A stretch of DNA of 64,000 nt from Clavulina sp. PMI_390 (lineage: Eukaryota > Basidiomycota > Agaricomycetes > Cantharellales > Hydnaceae): NCBI GenBank assembly GCA_015039315.1, contig WIDE01000005.1, forward strand, positions 338,833 to 402,832, given 5' to 3'. Numbering within the stretch: position 1 is the stretch's first letter; each line of letters begins with the position of its first letter. Below the pieces are notes generated by a model, which did not search any database, was not told the origin of the DNA, and was given only the letters and a program-made list of their open reading frames with translations. Position numbers and translations under genes: made by a program. Below are positions 1 through 10,575 of this stretch, one piece after another.

Positions 1-966
1 CCTAGCACTCAAGCGGGGTTGTTGCCTCTAGTTGCGGTCCCATCGTCGAACAGGGCACCCACTTCTGTGAGTCTTCGTGTGTCCTACTCGTGGATTTATA
101 ACATCGCCTCATGGTCCTTGCCCATAAACCCCTCTAGGCGATCTTTCCCGATACTTCGGAGGGGAGGTGGATATTCCTTCAGTCTCAGCCCACTCTCTTG
201 AGTTCTACGAAGAAGCAGGCAAACTCGGCAAAATGGCATTCGATGAGGATGCTGTGATCCCAGCTGACCAACGAATTCCTCGTGTGACCAGTGCCACCTG
301 GTACGTCTATATTGTTCCCCTGTTTCGAACAGCGATGACCAATCTACAATGAGATTTATAGGAAATACGAGAGCGGAGCCGTAGGAACCTTAACCCATGT
401 CGTTGCCCTTCACGGAGGCCAGTACGCCTGCGAGCTGGAGGTGTACGCAGATGGTTTCCTCCTCAAGTGAGTAACAGTTTCGTGATAAATTACACCCTGG
501 CCACTTTCTAATGTATCTTTACACCTTTTCCGCAGGCTGATTGATGTACGCTTTTCTTTTTTTGTGTGGCTTTCGTAGGCTGTTCTCTCAATTCCCTATT
601 TGCTCTTCTCTCCGATTAGCCCTACAATGCCCCCGAACTCCGAGTGCGCCGACCAGGCGAGGAGATCGAGATGGTCTACAAATTCCCAGATGACGATCCG
701 TTCTTCTCTGAAGCCAGCAATTTCATCGACGTTGTGGAGCAGAAGAACTACGCGTCAGAAGAAATTAACATTCTCTCTAACTATGAAGGTATGCACTTTT
801 CTTTTTGTCGATCCTTCTATTTGTTTGCCAACGTCAGGCGCGCTGTGCTGATTGGTCATGGAAAATCTTCACTTATTGCGTAGATGCCTGCAAGACTTAT
901 GAATTCACTTGGGCTATTCGTGAGGCGAGCGAGAAGTCTCGCAAGATTCCCCCGGGTGTCATGTAA
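1..966 (+). CDS. Gfo/Idh/MocA-family NAD(P)-dependent oxidoreductase, C-terminal part (5' end outside window)
   Basis: The C-terminal substrate-binding half of a Gfo/Idh/MocA dehydrogenase. The N-terminal Rossmann domain lies beyond the left edge. Exons I can join are about 6-66, 138-300, 362-466, 536-545, 620-788 and 884-966. The reading runs through IVEQGTHFCDLSRYFGGEVD, then VALHGGQYACELEVYADGF, and ends KSRKIPPGVM. An in-frame TAG at 3-5 sits where an acceptor AG would be, so an intron probably precedes base 6. Exon 536-545 is only 10 bases (codons for Leu-Ile-Asp plus one base), yet it is needed to hold the frame. Members reduce or oxidise sugars, inositols or related polyols; the substrate cannot be told here. 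The next gene is convergent, 402 bases away. Confidence 0.85.
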
Positions 967-1368
967 AATGCTCTGTGGAGTCTCTATATGTGACATCATT
1001 TGCTCTTGTCCGCTCTATACATCGATGTGTGTGCTTATCGACACACGGATGTATCAAAACGTTATGTACTAGTACCATTACCAAGTAGATCAAGATGTAG
1101 GAACGAGTCGCCCAGCCAAAAATATAAAGGGAGTACATCGTAACCAACTGATTGGTTGGACGGGAGGATCTTCTCCAGCAAGTGATCGGCAAAAGTGTTC
1201 AATGGGAGCGAATAAAGATACAGGGTGTTGCACAAGGTGGATGGTTGTAGCAAAGTGGTTGCGATCCTGTCTAGTTCTATGGATCAAGCAAGGGTATAGG
1301 TCCAATCACAAGGAATTATCCTCGTGTCTGTGAAGGTATTTTGGTAGTGAGCGGCGAACCGATGGCGG
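967..1368. other. Convergent intergenic stretch
   Basis: Lies between the stop of the oxidoreductase (+) and the stop of the mitochondrial carrier (-), so it should hold both 3' UTRs. I see no coding feature. The overlapping short minus-strand ORFs have no recognisable family and no splice logic. Confidence 0.6.
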
Positions 1369-2898
1369 CTACTGGAGTGAACTCACAGATTCAGCATTCA
1401 TTGCGCGCAACAATGCTTCGTATACAAAGTATGCTGACGAGTTCACAGGGAATGCTCGAATAATGCATGGCGTAAAACCGCGGTAGAAACCACGGAGTCC
1501 GTAAGAGTTATACACTCGACGAGCCACGTGTGGTATTGACAATCGTTGAGCACGGGATTTGTCCAAGGGTTGAACCATGATTTGACTGCGAAGGAGAGTT
1601 ACGTCAAAAGATTCTGCGGCAGAAACGAGAGCAGTCTCACGCACTTTTTGATGCTATCAAATGGCATAGCGAACACCCAGAACACGAAAGAAGCGAGTCC
1701 TCCAGCAAAAAACGTTTTCGTCCCAGTGCTTAGCTGTGGAATCCCAATATCGGGTCATCAGCATCGCATTTTGTAGTTCCGCCATCTTTGCGCAATTACG
1801 AACCTGATTAGGTGTACCATCAAGTTTCGAGAATGATCTCATCAGGACCTCAATGCCCCCAAACATCCAAAAGAAGTTTGCACGAAAGAGCATGCTGGCA
1901 GGGAGTCCTGACCAGAGTCCTGGAACTCCTTGGGCCCGTACTATTTGCCTGATAGCATCGATAGGACCTTTGAATTGTCGATCTGCTACATTTCTCTGTG
2001 TTTGTAGCTGGAGCTTCGCTGCGTATCCATGAGGAGCGCCGTGAGCCATGAATCATACACCAAATGGAGATGGATATACCTTTCAACCCCTCTATTGGAG
2101 TTGCGATGAGTGCACTAAGAACGGCCCTTTAGTAAGCTGCAGGAGAGCCATAATAACAAATATGGCATACCTGGTTGGTCCCGCCATCAAGCCGGCTATG
2201 CCATGACCTAGTAGTGATAGACGCATCTTTGAAGGATCTGAGGGGGAAGTTTCGCCCATCCCATGGCGGAGCAGCGTTAATCTATAGTTGTGTAAGGATC
2301 CCAGGAGAACAGAATCAATAGCTGCCCATCCTATGGCAGGAGGCGTTGCACCCTGGGCATCGAATATAGCGAAGGTGAGTGATGAAAAGAGTGAGAGGTA
2401 AAAGTATAGCATAGGCGAGGTTCACCTTATACAGGGCGAAGACTGACTAATATGGGGCCAGGGATGGATCGTAATCATGAGATGAGCAGGACTAGGCACA
2501 AATCGTGCGATATCTACTCACTTCATTTCGAACAGTTTGAAGAAAACAGTCCATCACCCCTTTGTATGTCCCTGGAGGAACGCATTGCATTCGAGTCTTG
2601 ATTGTGTCAAACCTGATGCATCATGACCTCAGGTGTGTGCATAAACATCACTGACGAGCAACCTCACCCATGGCCCAGCGCTACTTTCGTGAGGCCTAGA
2701 CATCATTCAGAGGCGTGAAAGTAAGCAGTGAAGAGTTAGACGCATCGAATACCATGGTTGTGTTCAACAATAAGGGAGGATCATGAACTGAGATAGGAGT
2801 GACAAACCTGATCCAACACCAGCTATAGCTCCCACAAGTTTCACGTTCGTTCCACCTTTCTGGCTATCATTTGGAGAGCCCGAATCTGTCGAGCTCAT
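1369..2898 (-). CDS. Mitochondrial carrier family (SLC25-type) transporter
   Basis: Nine exons join into 322 residues, a normal carrier length: 2808-2898, 2668-2695, 2522-2612, 2426-2446, 2171-2352, 2080-2114, 1804-2018, 1645-1733 and 1369-1585. Three repeats are visible, each ending in a Px[DE]xx[KR]-type signature: GHGFDTIKTRMQ (about residue 38), TPIEGLKAKLQ (about 145) and MPFDSIKNQIM (about 243). Carriers exchange metabolites across the inner mitochondrial membrane. Phrases such as GATPPAIGWAAIDS place it with fungal carboxylate/amino-acid-type carriers, but the substrate is not assignable. In repeat 1 the signature Pro is Gly40, encoded across an exon junction. Exon 2426-2446 is 21 bases. 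The start codon is the first ATG of an N-terminus rich in Ser and Lys. Confidence 0.9.
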
Positions 2899-3296
2899 GA
2901 CGGAAGGCGAAGCCGATGCCGCGTGGGCTTCACGGGCGAGAAGAGAAACTCAAGACCTGGCTCTGACCAGCCACTTTCGAAGAAGCCGTAGATCTAAAGA
3001 GCTTCCTAAATCTACAGACGTGGCAGTCGAGATAAGAAAAAGATGCCAGGTGACGCAACGTCCAGGCCGAAACTTGGCCCCACGGCCGGACGCTGGCTGG
3101 GGAGGTGATCGCCACGCTTCCCACGCTCTCAAACAGAGTCTGGTGGGCCAACTCATCACATCGAATATTTTACTTATCATTCAATACTAATTCCAGTGCA
3201 TAGGCGTTTCGAGGAGGCACTCTTCGCATACAAATGCAGTGTTCAAAGCGAGAATAAGACATAATACGTAGTGAGGCTTTTCTCCAAGATTCCCCT
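2899..3296. other. Intergenic, upstream of the carrier gene
   Basis: Between the carrier start (-) and the 3' end of the dehydrogenase (-). It should hold the carrier promoter and the dehydrogenase 3' UTR. I see no TATA box or gene. Confidence 0.5.
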
Positions 3297-4797
3297 TCAA
3301 GGAACCCGCACAATGACCTTGCCCCTGGTCCTACCAGTCATGATACGATCGTATGCCTTCATGAGATCGTCCCACTCGTGAACCGAGTCGATCGTGGGTG
3401 CGATAGAGCCTGAATGAGAGGAGTCGCAGACAGAACGAGAGCGTGAGTAACAATCATAGGAACACCAGGAGAAAGGATAAAGAACTGACCTTCAGTAATG
3501 ACTGCGTTCAAACGAGCAAAGGCCTGGGAATTGCACTTGGCAGCCATAAATCTATAAGCGATAGAAAAAGATAAAGAGATCGTAATGGCTCAGTCTTTGT
3601 CCATATCTGCGATGCGAAAAGCCTCTACTTACTCCCACTTTCTGGGCGTCCCTCCAAGCCATGCCGGGCGGCGGAGCCACCTCCCATAGGCCATAAACCT
3701 GATAGCGCCAAAGGGACTCAAGAAGGGGGTCCCCATATTGACATAGTTGCCATCAGCGAGGAGATAATCCTCACAATGAATAAAGACATCGTAGGGGCCG
3801 ACGAGGTCGAGAATAGCATCAAACTTGGGCATTGGGCTACTTTCAATGATCTGCTTTCGCAGTGGCGCTATGGTGTAGTCGTACACCTATCACCAGAAAG
3901 AGGGTGGAAATGCGGATGTGTCAGGCAAAAAGAGAAAGTGTATCTTAACATCGGACACTCACGACATCAGCGCCCAGAGACCTGACGAGCTCTATATTGC
4001 GCGTCGAGCATGAAGCGTAAACCGTGCAACCCAAGTGTTTGAGCATTCTGATAGAGAGGCTACCGACCCCAGAGCTCCCTGGAGAGGGCAGTGGAACAGG
4101 TGTGAATAGGGCAATCATGCTCGGAAGCAATAGAAACCTACCTCCAATGACCAAGATAGTTTGTCCAGCTCTAATCCCAGCCGCACCATAAATTGCCTGC
4201 TCAGCTGTCACTCCGATCATCGCCAATCCAGCTGCCTCATCGACGCTCAAGTCCTTAGGCTTTAGCGCCGCCGTCTCTTTATCCACAAGGATATACTGTG
4301 CCATCGTTCCTCCTCCAGCGTTGAATGTGCAACCCCACACAATATCATCAGGCTTGAACGGAGAGCCATTTGATTCGATAACGGTGCCGCAATAGTCATA
4401 CTCGACGATCTGTGGTCTTTTAGCGATAAAGTTGGGGATCATGCGAAGGAGATTGAACCCTCTAAAGTTTTGCTACCTATCAGTACGAAAGCCGAATAAC
4501 AAGTGGGGGAACACTCACGCTGGGTTGAGAGCCGCAGCGTTGACCTTGACCAAGGCTATGTGATGGAGTGTTACAGATAAATGGAGGGATATCTTGAAGC
4601 CTGATATCATATGTGCGTACCTTGGCCAGGCCCAGGCCTTGGGACAGGGATCTCATCAAGAGTAATAACCTTCCGAGGCTGCCCTTGGGTATGAGCTCGC
4701 CTTCCCAATTGGGGCAATTCAGTCAAAAGTTCCCACGATTAGTGAACATGAACGATCCTCACCAAGCTTGTTGAGTTAGTGGGAGGGCCAAAGACAT
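3297..4797 (-). CDS. Zinc-independent medium-chain dehydrogenase/reductase (quinone oxidoreductase-like)
   Basis: Eight exons give 338 residues, typical of the family: 4763-4797, 4621-4700, 4519-4555, 4142-4461, 3963-4078, 3633-3886, 3490-3551 and 3297-3409. The N-terminal GroES-like domain reads VKVNAAALNPAGFNLLR and later CGTVIESNG. The Rossmann domain has ILVIGGSSGVGSLSI as the NADPH loop, then GADVVYDYT, and AILDLVGPYD. The C-terminus ends GKVIVRVP. No structural-zinc cysteine quartet or catalytic zinc ligands are visible, so it belongs with quinone oxidoreductases, RTN4IP1-like enzymes and enoyl reductases rather than alcohol dehydrogenases. Substrate unknown. No metabolic cluster is evident around it. 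Confidence 0.88.
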
Positions 4798-6018
4798 GGT
4801 CACACAGGAGGTTAGAGATGGAAGAAGAACTTTGGGGGACCACGAAAAGGGGGAAAGACGTGCCTCTTTATACCTGAACGTCTCGTCGACTGCTCAGCCA
4901 TGCCCGTTGTAGAGTCGGGGAGTTGATTGTCGCCGACTTTGGCTCGGGCAGGAATTTGCATTGGTGGACTGTAGGCACTCGTTAGGGATCAGAAGTTACG
5001 TCATTGCCATTCCTGATGGGTGCTGGAGATCGGTCGGACTGAGCAGATTCGTTGCTCGATGTGCAAGGGAACTCAGTCACGATCGGCGAAAGTATTTGAA
5101 CATTGGTGTTCGAATATGCAATTGAACTGAGGGCTTATATGGCCTGGCGAGCTTCATGCTGAACGTCCGCGCAGCAAGGACTTGACCGTAGTGAATCATC
5201 AAGTTTCTGTCAGGCTCTCGATCGAGGCACGTCGTCAATTCAGTCAATCAAGGGTGCTACCCAGGACGATGGCTTGACTGACGTGGGGAATGTCGCTAGT
5301 ACCTAGACGTAGGTGCAGAATACTGGGTTGGACCAATACCTCCCATTGCTCGCCTGTCTCAGGATCGGAAAAATGAGAGACGAGATTAGTAGCAGCAATG
5401 ACAAGTGAGGGGGGATGATGGATTGCAACAGCGAGAGAAGCGATGGGAATGGCTCAATGGGGGCGCACGGTGCGCGAATATACAAGAGTACATGAGTTGC
5501 CCGGAATGGAAGGGTAAAGCAGGCGGGGAAGTTGAGTTAGGTGGGCAAATGGGACATGGAGAGGAAACGTTCAAGTCAATACGCAAGCTAGAGAGTCAAG
5601 GAAGCAGACGGTGTCGTGAAACAAAGTTAGGGAATGAGTCGAGAACCTGATTGGGAACGAAATTAGACATGTCGATGGGTCGCGTGAATTGGAATGGAGT
5701 GTGGCGGTGAGTGAAACAGATAGGCAGCGATACATAGGAAGGGCAGGGAGGGTACAGCGACCCATAACGCAACATGACAGAGGATGATGGAGATGGCGGC
5801 CACAGTCGCAGGGAAGGGCCGGGGCGGTGGCGCAGGCGGCACGACGGCCAACCGAGTTCGTCGGATTTGTCGTCGCAGCACAGTGCAACTGCACAGGATG
5901 GTGTGGAAATAAGGGACGAGCCAGAGATTGTTGATAGCGAGACACGAGGACCGGAGATAAAAGCTGTTTGTAAAGAGCCGACCGAAACGGGCAAGCCAAC
6001 GGAAATTTGGCATGTGGC
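4798..6018. other. Intergenic, 1.2 kb
   Basis: Upstream of the dehydrogenase start (-) and downstream of the SET-domain gene stop (-). Minus-strand ORFs at 5571-6158 and 5596-5994 are Cys/Pro/Ser-rich without a recognisable domain or supported introns. I read the stretch as promoter and 3' UTR. Confidence 0.5.
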
Positions 6019-8234
6019 TCATCGAGTGACCATCCGGACGCGCGAATCTTCTTCATCTTCCTCCTCCTCCTCTTCATCTTCGGGCATCTCTCGCACATCC
6101 AAGCCCGATGCGCGAGCTTTCTCGATCGCTCCCATTTTGCGGAGTTCAACATACTCAAGGATACCCTCCAGGATTTCTTTTTGGCCTAAGTAAAGGACCA
6201 CGAGTCAGCAATCATGGCCAAACGGGAAGGTGGGAGTTCAGCCATACCTTTCACGTACTCAGCAACCATCCCGCGGACATCAACACGGATCCCAGCGCTA
6301 GGTAGGTGCGGCACCTCACTCATATCAGGTAGAGCTCCGATCTTATTTCGAATCATTCCATCGAGTGCTTCGCAAACCTCAAGGGCGACCTCCCAACCGC
6401 CTTCCATAGATGTTACACTGGTTACGCTCTCATCATCGTCGCCAGCGCTGAGCACTGTCTTCTCAACCTCATCCCACAGGGATGCGAGTCCTGCTGAGGG
6501 TTCGGGGAACAAATCTGGGGGATGGGCAGAGCTGGTAGAGCTTCCTAGAGCTGCATTGGGAGCCAGATAGGGAGGGGGTGGTGGTGCGTGGTTCCCATTC
6601 GAATTGGGAGGAGATGCCGACACAGATGCCGGCGGTGACGGTAGGTGAACACCTCGCGATTGCGGCGAGGACGCAAGATGAGGCATATACGCACCTCCAC
6701 TGGGTGGTGAAGTGGACAGCGGGCCCAGCGAGACGAATGAACTGCTCCTTTTTCCTTGCGTCAGCCTCGCTTCGTTTGGTGTGGTGGGGCCCTTTCTTCC
6801 TGCCGCATTTCGCCCAATCTCATGTCTTTGCGAACTACCGCCCAACTTCAGCACGATCGTATCCTCGGGGTTGGATGGAAGGACAAAGCCGTAGCCCAAT
6901 AGCAACTCAGAGTTAGGCTTCGGACCGTAGTTGTTGAAGACCTCGGACACGGTGGGCGTCGCTGCACGTAGATGAAGTGTGATGTGAAGCACATTGGCGT
7001 TAATGTGACTGTCTTGCCGAGGAGTGGTGGCTAGTTCGGAGTCCATCGCATAGGATGGACTGGCAGGGCGAGGGATGGCGGCTTTTGGAGGGTTGGAAGT
7101 GACCACCCATGAGACTGGGTGACCACGAGCATGGTTGAGGCAGTCAAGGATGGGAAGGAGTACAGGGTACGACGAAGCGTCAGAGACCATCGTCTTGGTC
7201 GGGTTTGGGGAGAGCAAGCTTGACGGAAAAGCCCTTGATGAGAGGTAGGTAGCTGCTGTGAGCCATCGATCCCTATTCGCCGCGGATTTGAGGACAAGCA
7301 CAATGACGAGGGTTGGGTGTGGGGTAGCCGAAGAAATAGAAAGGAACAGGGTGTTAGTATATTGGAAATTTAATCGGAGCCAAATAAGCTTTAAGGGCAC
7401 GACGCAGGGAATAAGAAAGGGATAAAGAGCCCGAGGGAAAACACACCATGTGAGGCCTTCGCCCCATGACAGAACTGCATCCACAAAGATATCACGAACT
7501 TCGCGCCACTCATGCTCCCATTCTTTCCGCCGATCCAATGTCGCTCCGAGGAGATTAGTCCCGGTAAGCAGAGCCAATTCTGCCGGTGTAAAATGCAAGG
7601 GTGTGCGGAGATCGGACGAGTCGGGGAGGACGTCTAGATATGGACGATGTTTTAGATGACTAATGACGGATCGATGGGTTCGTTAGGCCAGATCAGACAC
7701 GGATATTAAGGAGAATATGCAATGGTAACCAGGGATGGGGTGGATGCCACCGAGGTCGAGGAAGATTGACGACTCACCCGTTGTTGATCCCATCAGTACA
7801 TACCCAGTGTAGTCCGATATATGCACAGATGATCTGACGCTCATTCAAGCGATCGATCCTATCTGGTAGTGCCTTTGAAACTTCGGTTTCTAGCATGTGT
7901 GTAGCATCCCATACGCAGGCCTTGACAGCGCCAAACGCGAGATCTTTGGTGATAGCAAGATCAAATGGGCAGGAAAGGATGCATGTGTCGGCTGAGATGG
8001 CACGTGTAGCAATCACAGTACGCGTTGGTTCTAGGTCATACAGGATCGGGGACAGTTGGAAGTGATTGAGAAAAAGGCCATTCGAAGGTGTCTCGAGCCG
8101 GGTTCTCCGGTGGGGATGTGAACATAGAACTTACTGGTTTGAAAGCACAATGACTCATGGATGTATCCGCCGTTAGCGTGGACCCATCGCCGGAAATCCT
8201 GAAAAGCCTGAGGCTCGTCTGAAGGGTTTGGCAT
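6019..8234 (-). CDS. SET-domain protein lysine methyltransferase (RKM/SETD6/Rubisco-LSMT-like)
   Basis: Five exons: 8135-8234, 7778-8030, 7447-7659, 6248-7272 and 6019-6185, giving 585 residues. The start FRRWVHANGGYIHESLCF and then TRTVIATRAISADTCILSCP are the N-terminal part of the split SET fold. LPILDCLNHARGHPVSW holds the Asn-His core motif, and FNNYGPKPNSELLLGYGF ends the SET core near residue 310. These enzymes use S-adenosylmethionine to methylate lysines, often of ribosomal proteins or elongation factors; histones are also possible. After the core comes about 120 residues rich in Ser and Pro with a PPPPP run, then a short C-terminal domain, then an acidic tail (DEEEEEEDEED). Large low-complexity inserts are unusual for yeast Rkm proteins. 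Confidence 0.88.
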
Positions 8235-9057
8235 GGTGGGGATGTGGATAGAGATGGAATCGATAACGATCCGTGTTGGGTACTGTTTGGCACGTCCTCG
8301 GCGGGGTGAACAAGAGGTGAATAGAGTCCACGTTCTCCGCAAAGCACACAAGGCAATGGCAGATCCCCATCATGAGGCAGAAATGCCATCCAGGGAGGGC
8401 GGATGTATCCGGAAAGCACGAGATTTTGAGAGCCATAGAGTGTACGCCACCCCAAATGTCCAAACTGGGAAAGTTCACTTGAACAATGACAATTCGCCTC
8501 TTCATAAATGCGATTGAGGGTTCGTTACTGTCACCGTTCAAATGAATCTATTCCATGCCCGGTCAAAAGACATTCGCACGAGCAATTGCCATTGACCTCG
8601 CCGATGAAGCGGGTCCTTCCTCCTGAGCGTGGAGTGCTGCGGCATCGAGGTGGGCGTCTCGAGAGATATGCACGCCGGAATAAGACCGATAGAGTCCCTC
8701 CGGGCCACGATTGGCGTTAGGAGGTAGTGAGCGCTGTCGATCTCATGGTTGAGATGACAAGGGGGGAGAAAACAGTCAAAAGGGGGGGATTTGGACAGTG
8801 TTTATTCCACTGTACAGGACATGGTGAAGCTCGAGCTCGGCCTCAGCGACGAAGTCAATGGAGCCGGCTAGGGTGGCAATGCACTTGAATGAAGGCTGTG
8901 CGACGAGGGGGCTTTAGTCTGCGTCGCTGTAGGTCTCCAAAGAGGAAGGTGATGCAGATGACGCCTGCTTGGCCCGTTTTTGCTTGCACTTGTTTGGCGC
9001 CCAATTGAGTCTGGCCGTGCTCATCCCCAACTCGCACGCAAGAACAAAACCGTACAA
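8235..9057. promoter_or_regulatory. Divergent promoter region between the SET gene and PDX1
   Basis: The SET-domain gene starts leftward at 8234 and PDX1 rightward at 9058. The 823 bases should carry both promoters. I see no clear TATA box, and the ORFs inside are not supported. Confidence 0.5.
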
Positions 9058-10374
9058 ATGGCGGCAACAGCGAGGACATTGGCGGCTCGTACTGCCCAAA
9101 TTTCGGCGCCTAGTATGGCGTGCAAGCGAAGTGCGCGCACTTCTCTTTTCTTCCATAAATTCATTTATCTGACGTTCCCCAAATTTCAGGCATAACCTCT
9201 TCTGCTGCACGACGCGCCGTAACGCCATTCAAAATGCCTGCCATGAGCCCCACTATGACTGAAGGTGGTATTGCTTCGTGAGTAAGCATTTCCCAATTTC
9301 ACTAGCTGCTCACTCACCAGCTGTCACGCATGTCTAGCTGGAAGAAGCAGCCAGGCGAAGCATTCACCACAGGAGACATTATCCTTGAAATTGTGCGCGC
9401 AACCTCTTTTATAGCTTCGCTTCTCTTTCTAAAATGTCTCTGCATGTGAATATCAGGAAACGGATAAGGCAACTATGGACGTTGAAGCTCAGGATGATGG
9501 CATTATGGGCAAGATCATCGTAAGTAATGCATTCAAATAAACCGTCTCCCGTAGAAGCTCTTTAACACTTCAAATCGCAGGATGGTGATGGCTCGAAGAA
9601 TATTCCTGTTGGGAAAATCATCGCAATGCTCGCTGAGGAAGGAGATGACATCTCCAATATCGAGGTTCCTGCTGAAGAGTCTTCCTCGGCAACAACCTCC
9701 TCCCCTGCTCCTGCTTCTTCCTCGAGCTCTTCTTCATCGACGTCATCGTCCTCTTCGGAGCCCAAAGCCGCCTCCACTCCCCACCCTCCAACAAAAATCA
9801 CTTCCGACCGCCCATTGTTCCCCTCCGTGCAGCGCCTCTTGCACGAGCATGGTATCTCTGACGCCAACAAGATCAAGGGCACTGGGATACGTGGCATGAT
9901 CACGAAGGGCGATATCCTTACTCATTTGGGATTGGCCTCGAATCCTTGGGGATCTGCCAAGCCAGCACCTGCGTCCGCAACGCCGGCCGCACCCCCCAAA
10001 GAGGCGAAGAAGCCCGAGAAGGTCCGTAATTCTGTCCCGAATATGCACAAATGATGGATTACTGAGTTGTTTTATCCACTTAATCTAGGTCTATGACGCT
10101 GCTACTGTGCGCTCACTCATCTTAGCTGGCCTCACCAAGTCTTCTGCTACGCCAAGCGCCCCTGCCCCCTCTGGTTTGTCTCTCTTCATTGACCCTAGCT
10201 CCCATGTACTAGTAGACTCATGCTCTCTTCTATCTTCCAGCCACGTCATTCAACGACATCATCGAGGGGTATCTGCCCCCAACTCCTTTCACCACTTCGG
10301 CATCCGCTACGATTCCTCCCCCAGCAACATCTGCAAAGAGTGGAGCGGAGAAGTACTTTGATGGGTTGCTATAA
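9058..10374 (+). CDS. PDX1: Pyruvate dehydrogenase complex E3-binding protein (protein X)
   Basis: Seven exons (9058-9112, 9190-9277, 9338-9392, 9457-9519, 9581-10021, 10089-10173, 10241-10374) encode 306 residues. An Arg/Ala-rich N-terminus without acids looks like a mitochondrial presequence. The lipoyl domain starts MPAMSPTMTEGGIASW and carries the lipoylated Lys in ETDKATMDVE. A Ser/Ala-rich linker follows. The peripheral-subunit binding domain reads VQRLLHEHGISDANKI and GTGIRGMITKGDIL. There is no acyltransferase catalytic domain (no HxxxDG), and the protein stops after a short tail. That layout is Pdx1, which anchors E3 (dihydrolipoamide dehydrogenase) to the complex in the matrix, rather than the E2 itself. 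Confidence 0.93.
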
Positions 10375-10575
10375 TTTACATATATAGAGGTAGAGTAGAA
10401 TGCGTGCGGTATCAAGTTATTATACGTTTTTGGTCTGCGACTTGGGGTGTGGAAGTGACATGCTTTCTTCGCAAGAATCATGGATAATGAGCGATGGTAT
10501 TCGCTTTGGCAAATAGATAAGAGCGAGCACGGGAGCCGTATTGTCTTCTGGAGATTCAGAGGTGTCTTCCAAGGA

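Noticed and set aside
5571..6158. 195-residue minus ORF after the SET gene
   Set aside because: It overlaps the true last exon of the SET gene in another frame and then runs through composition-biased noncoding sequence.
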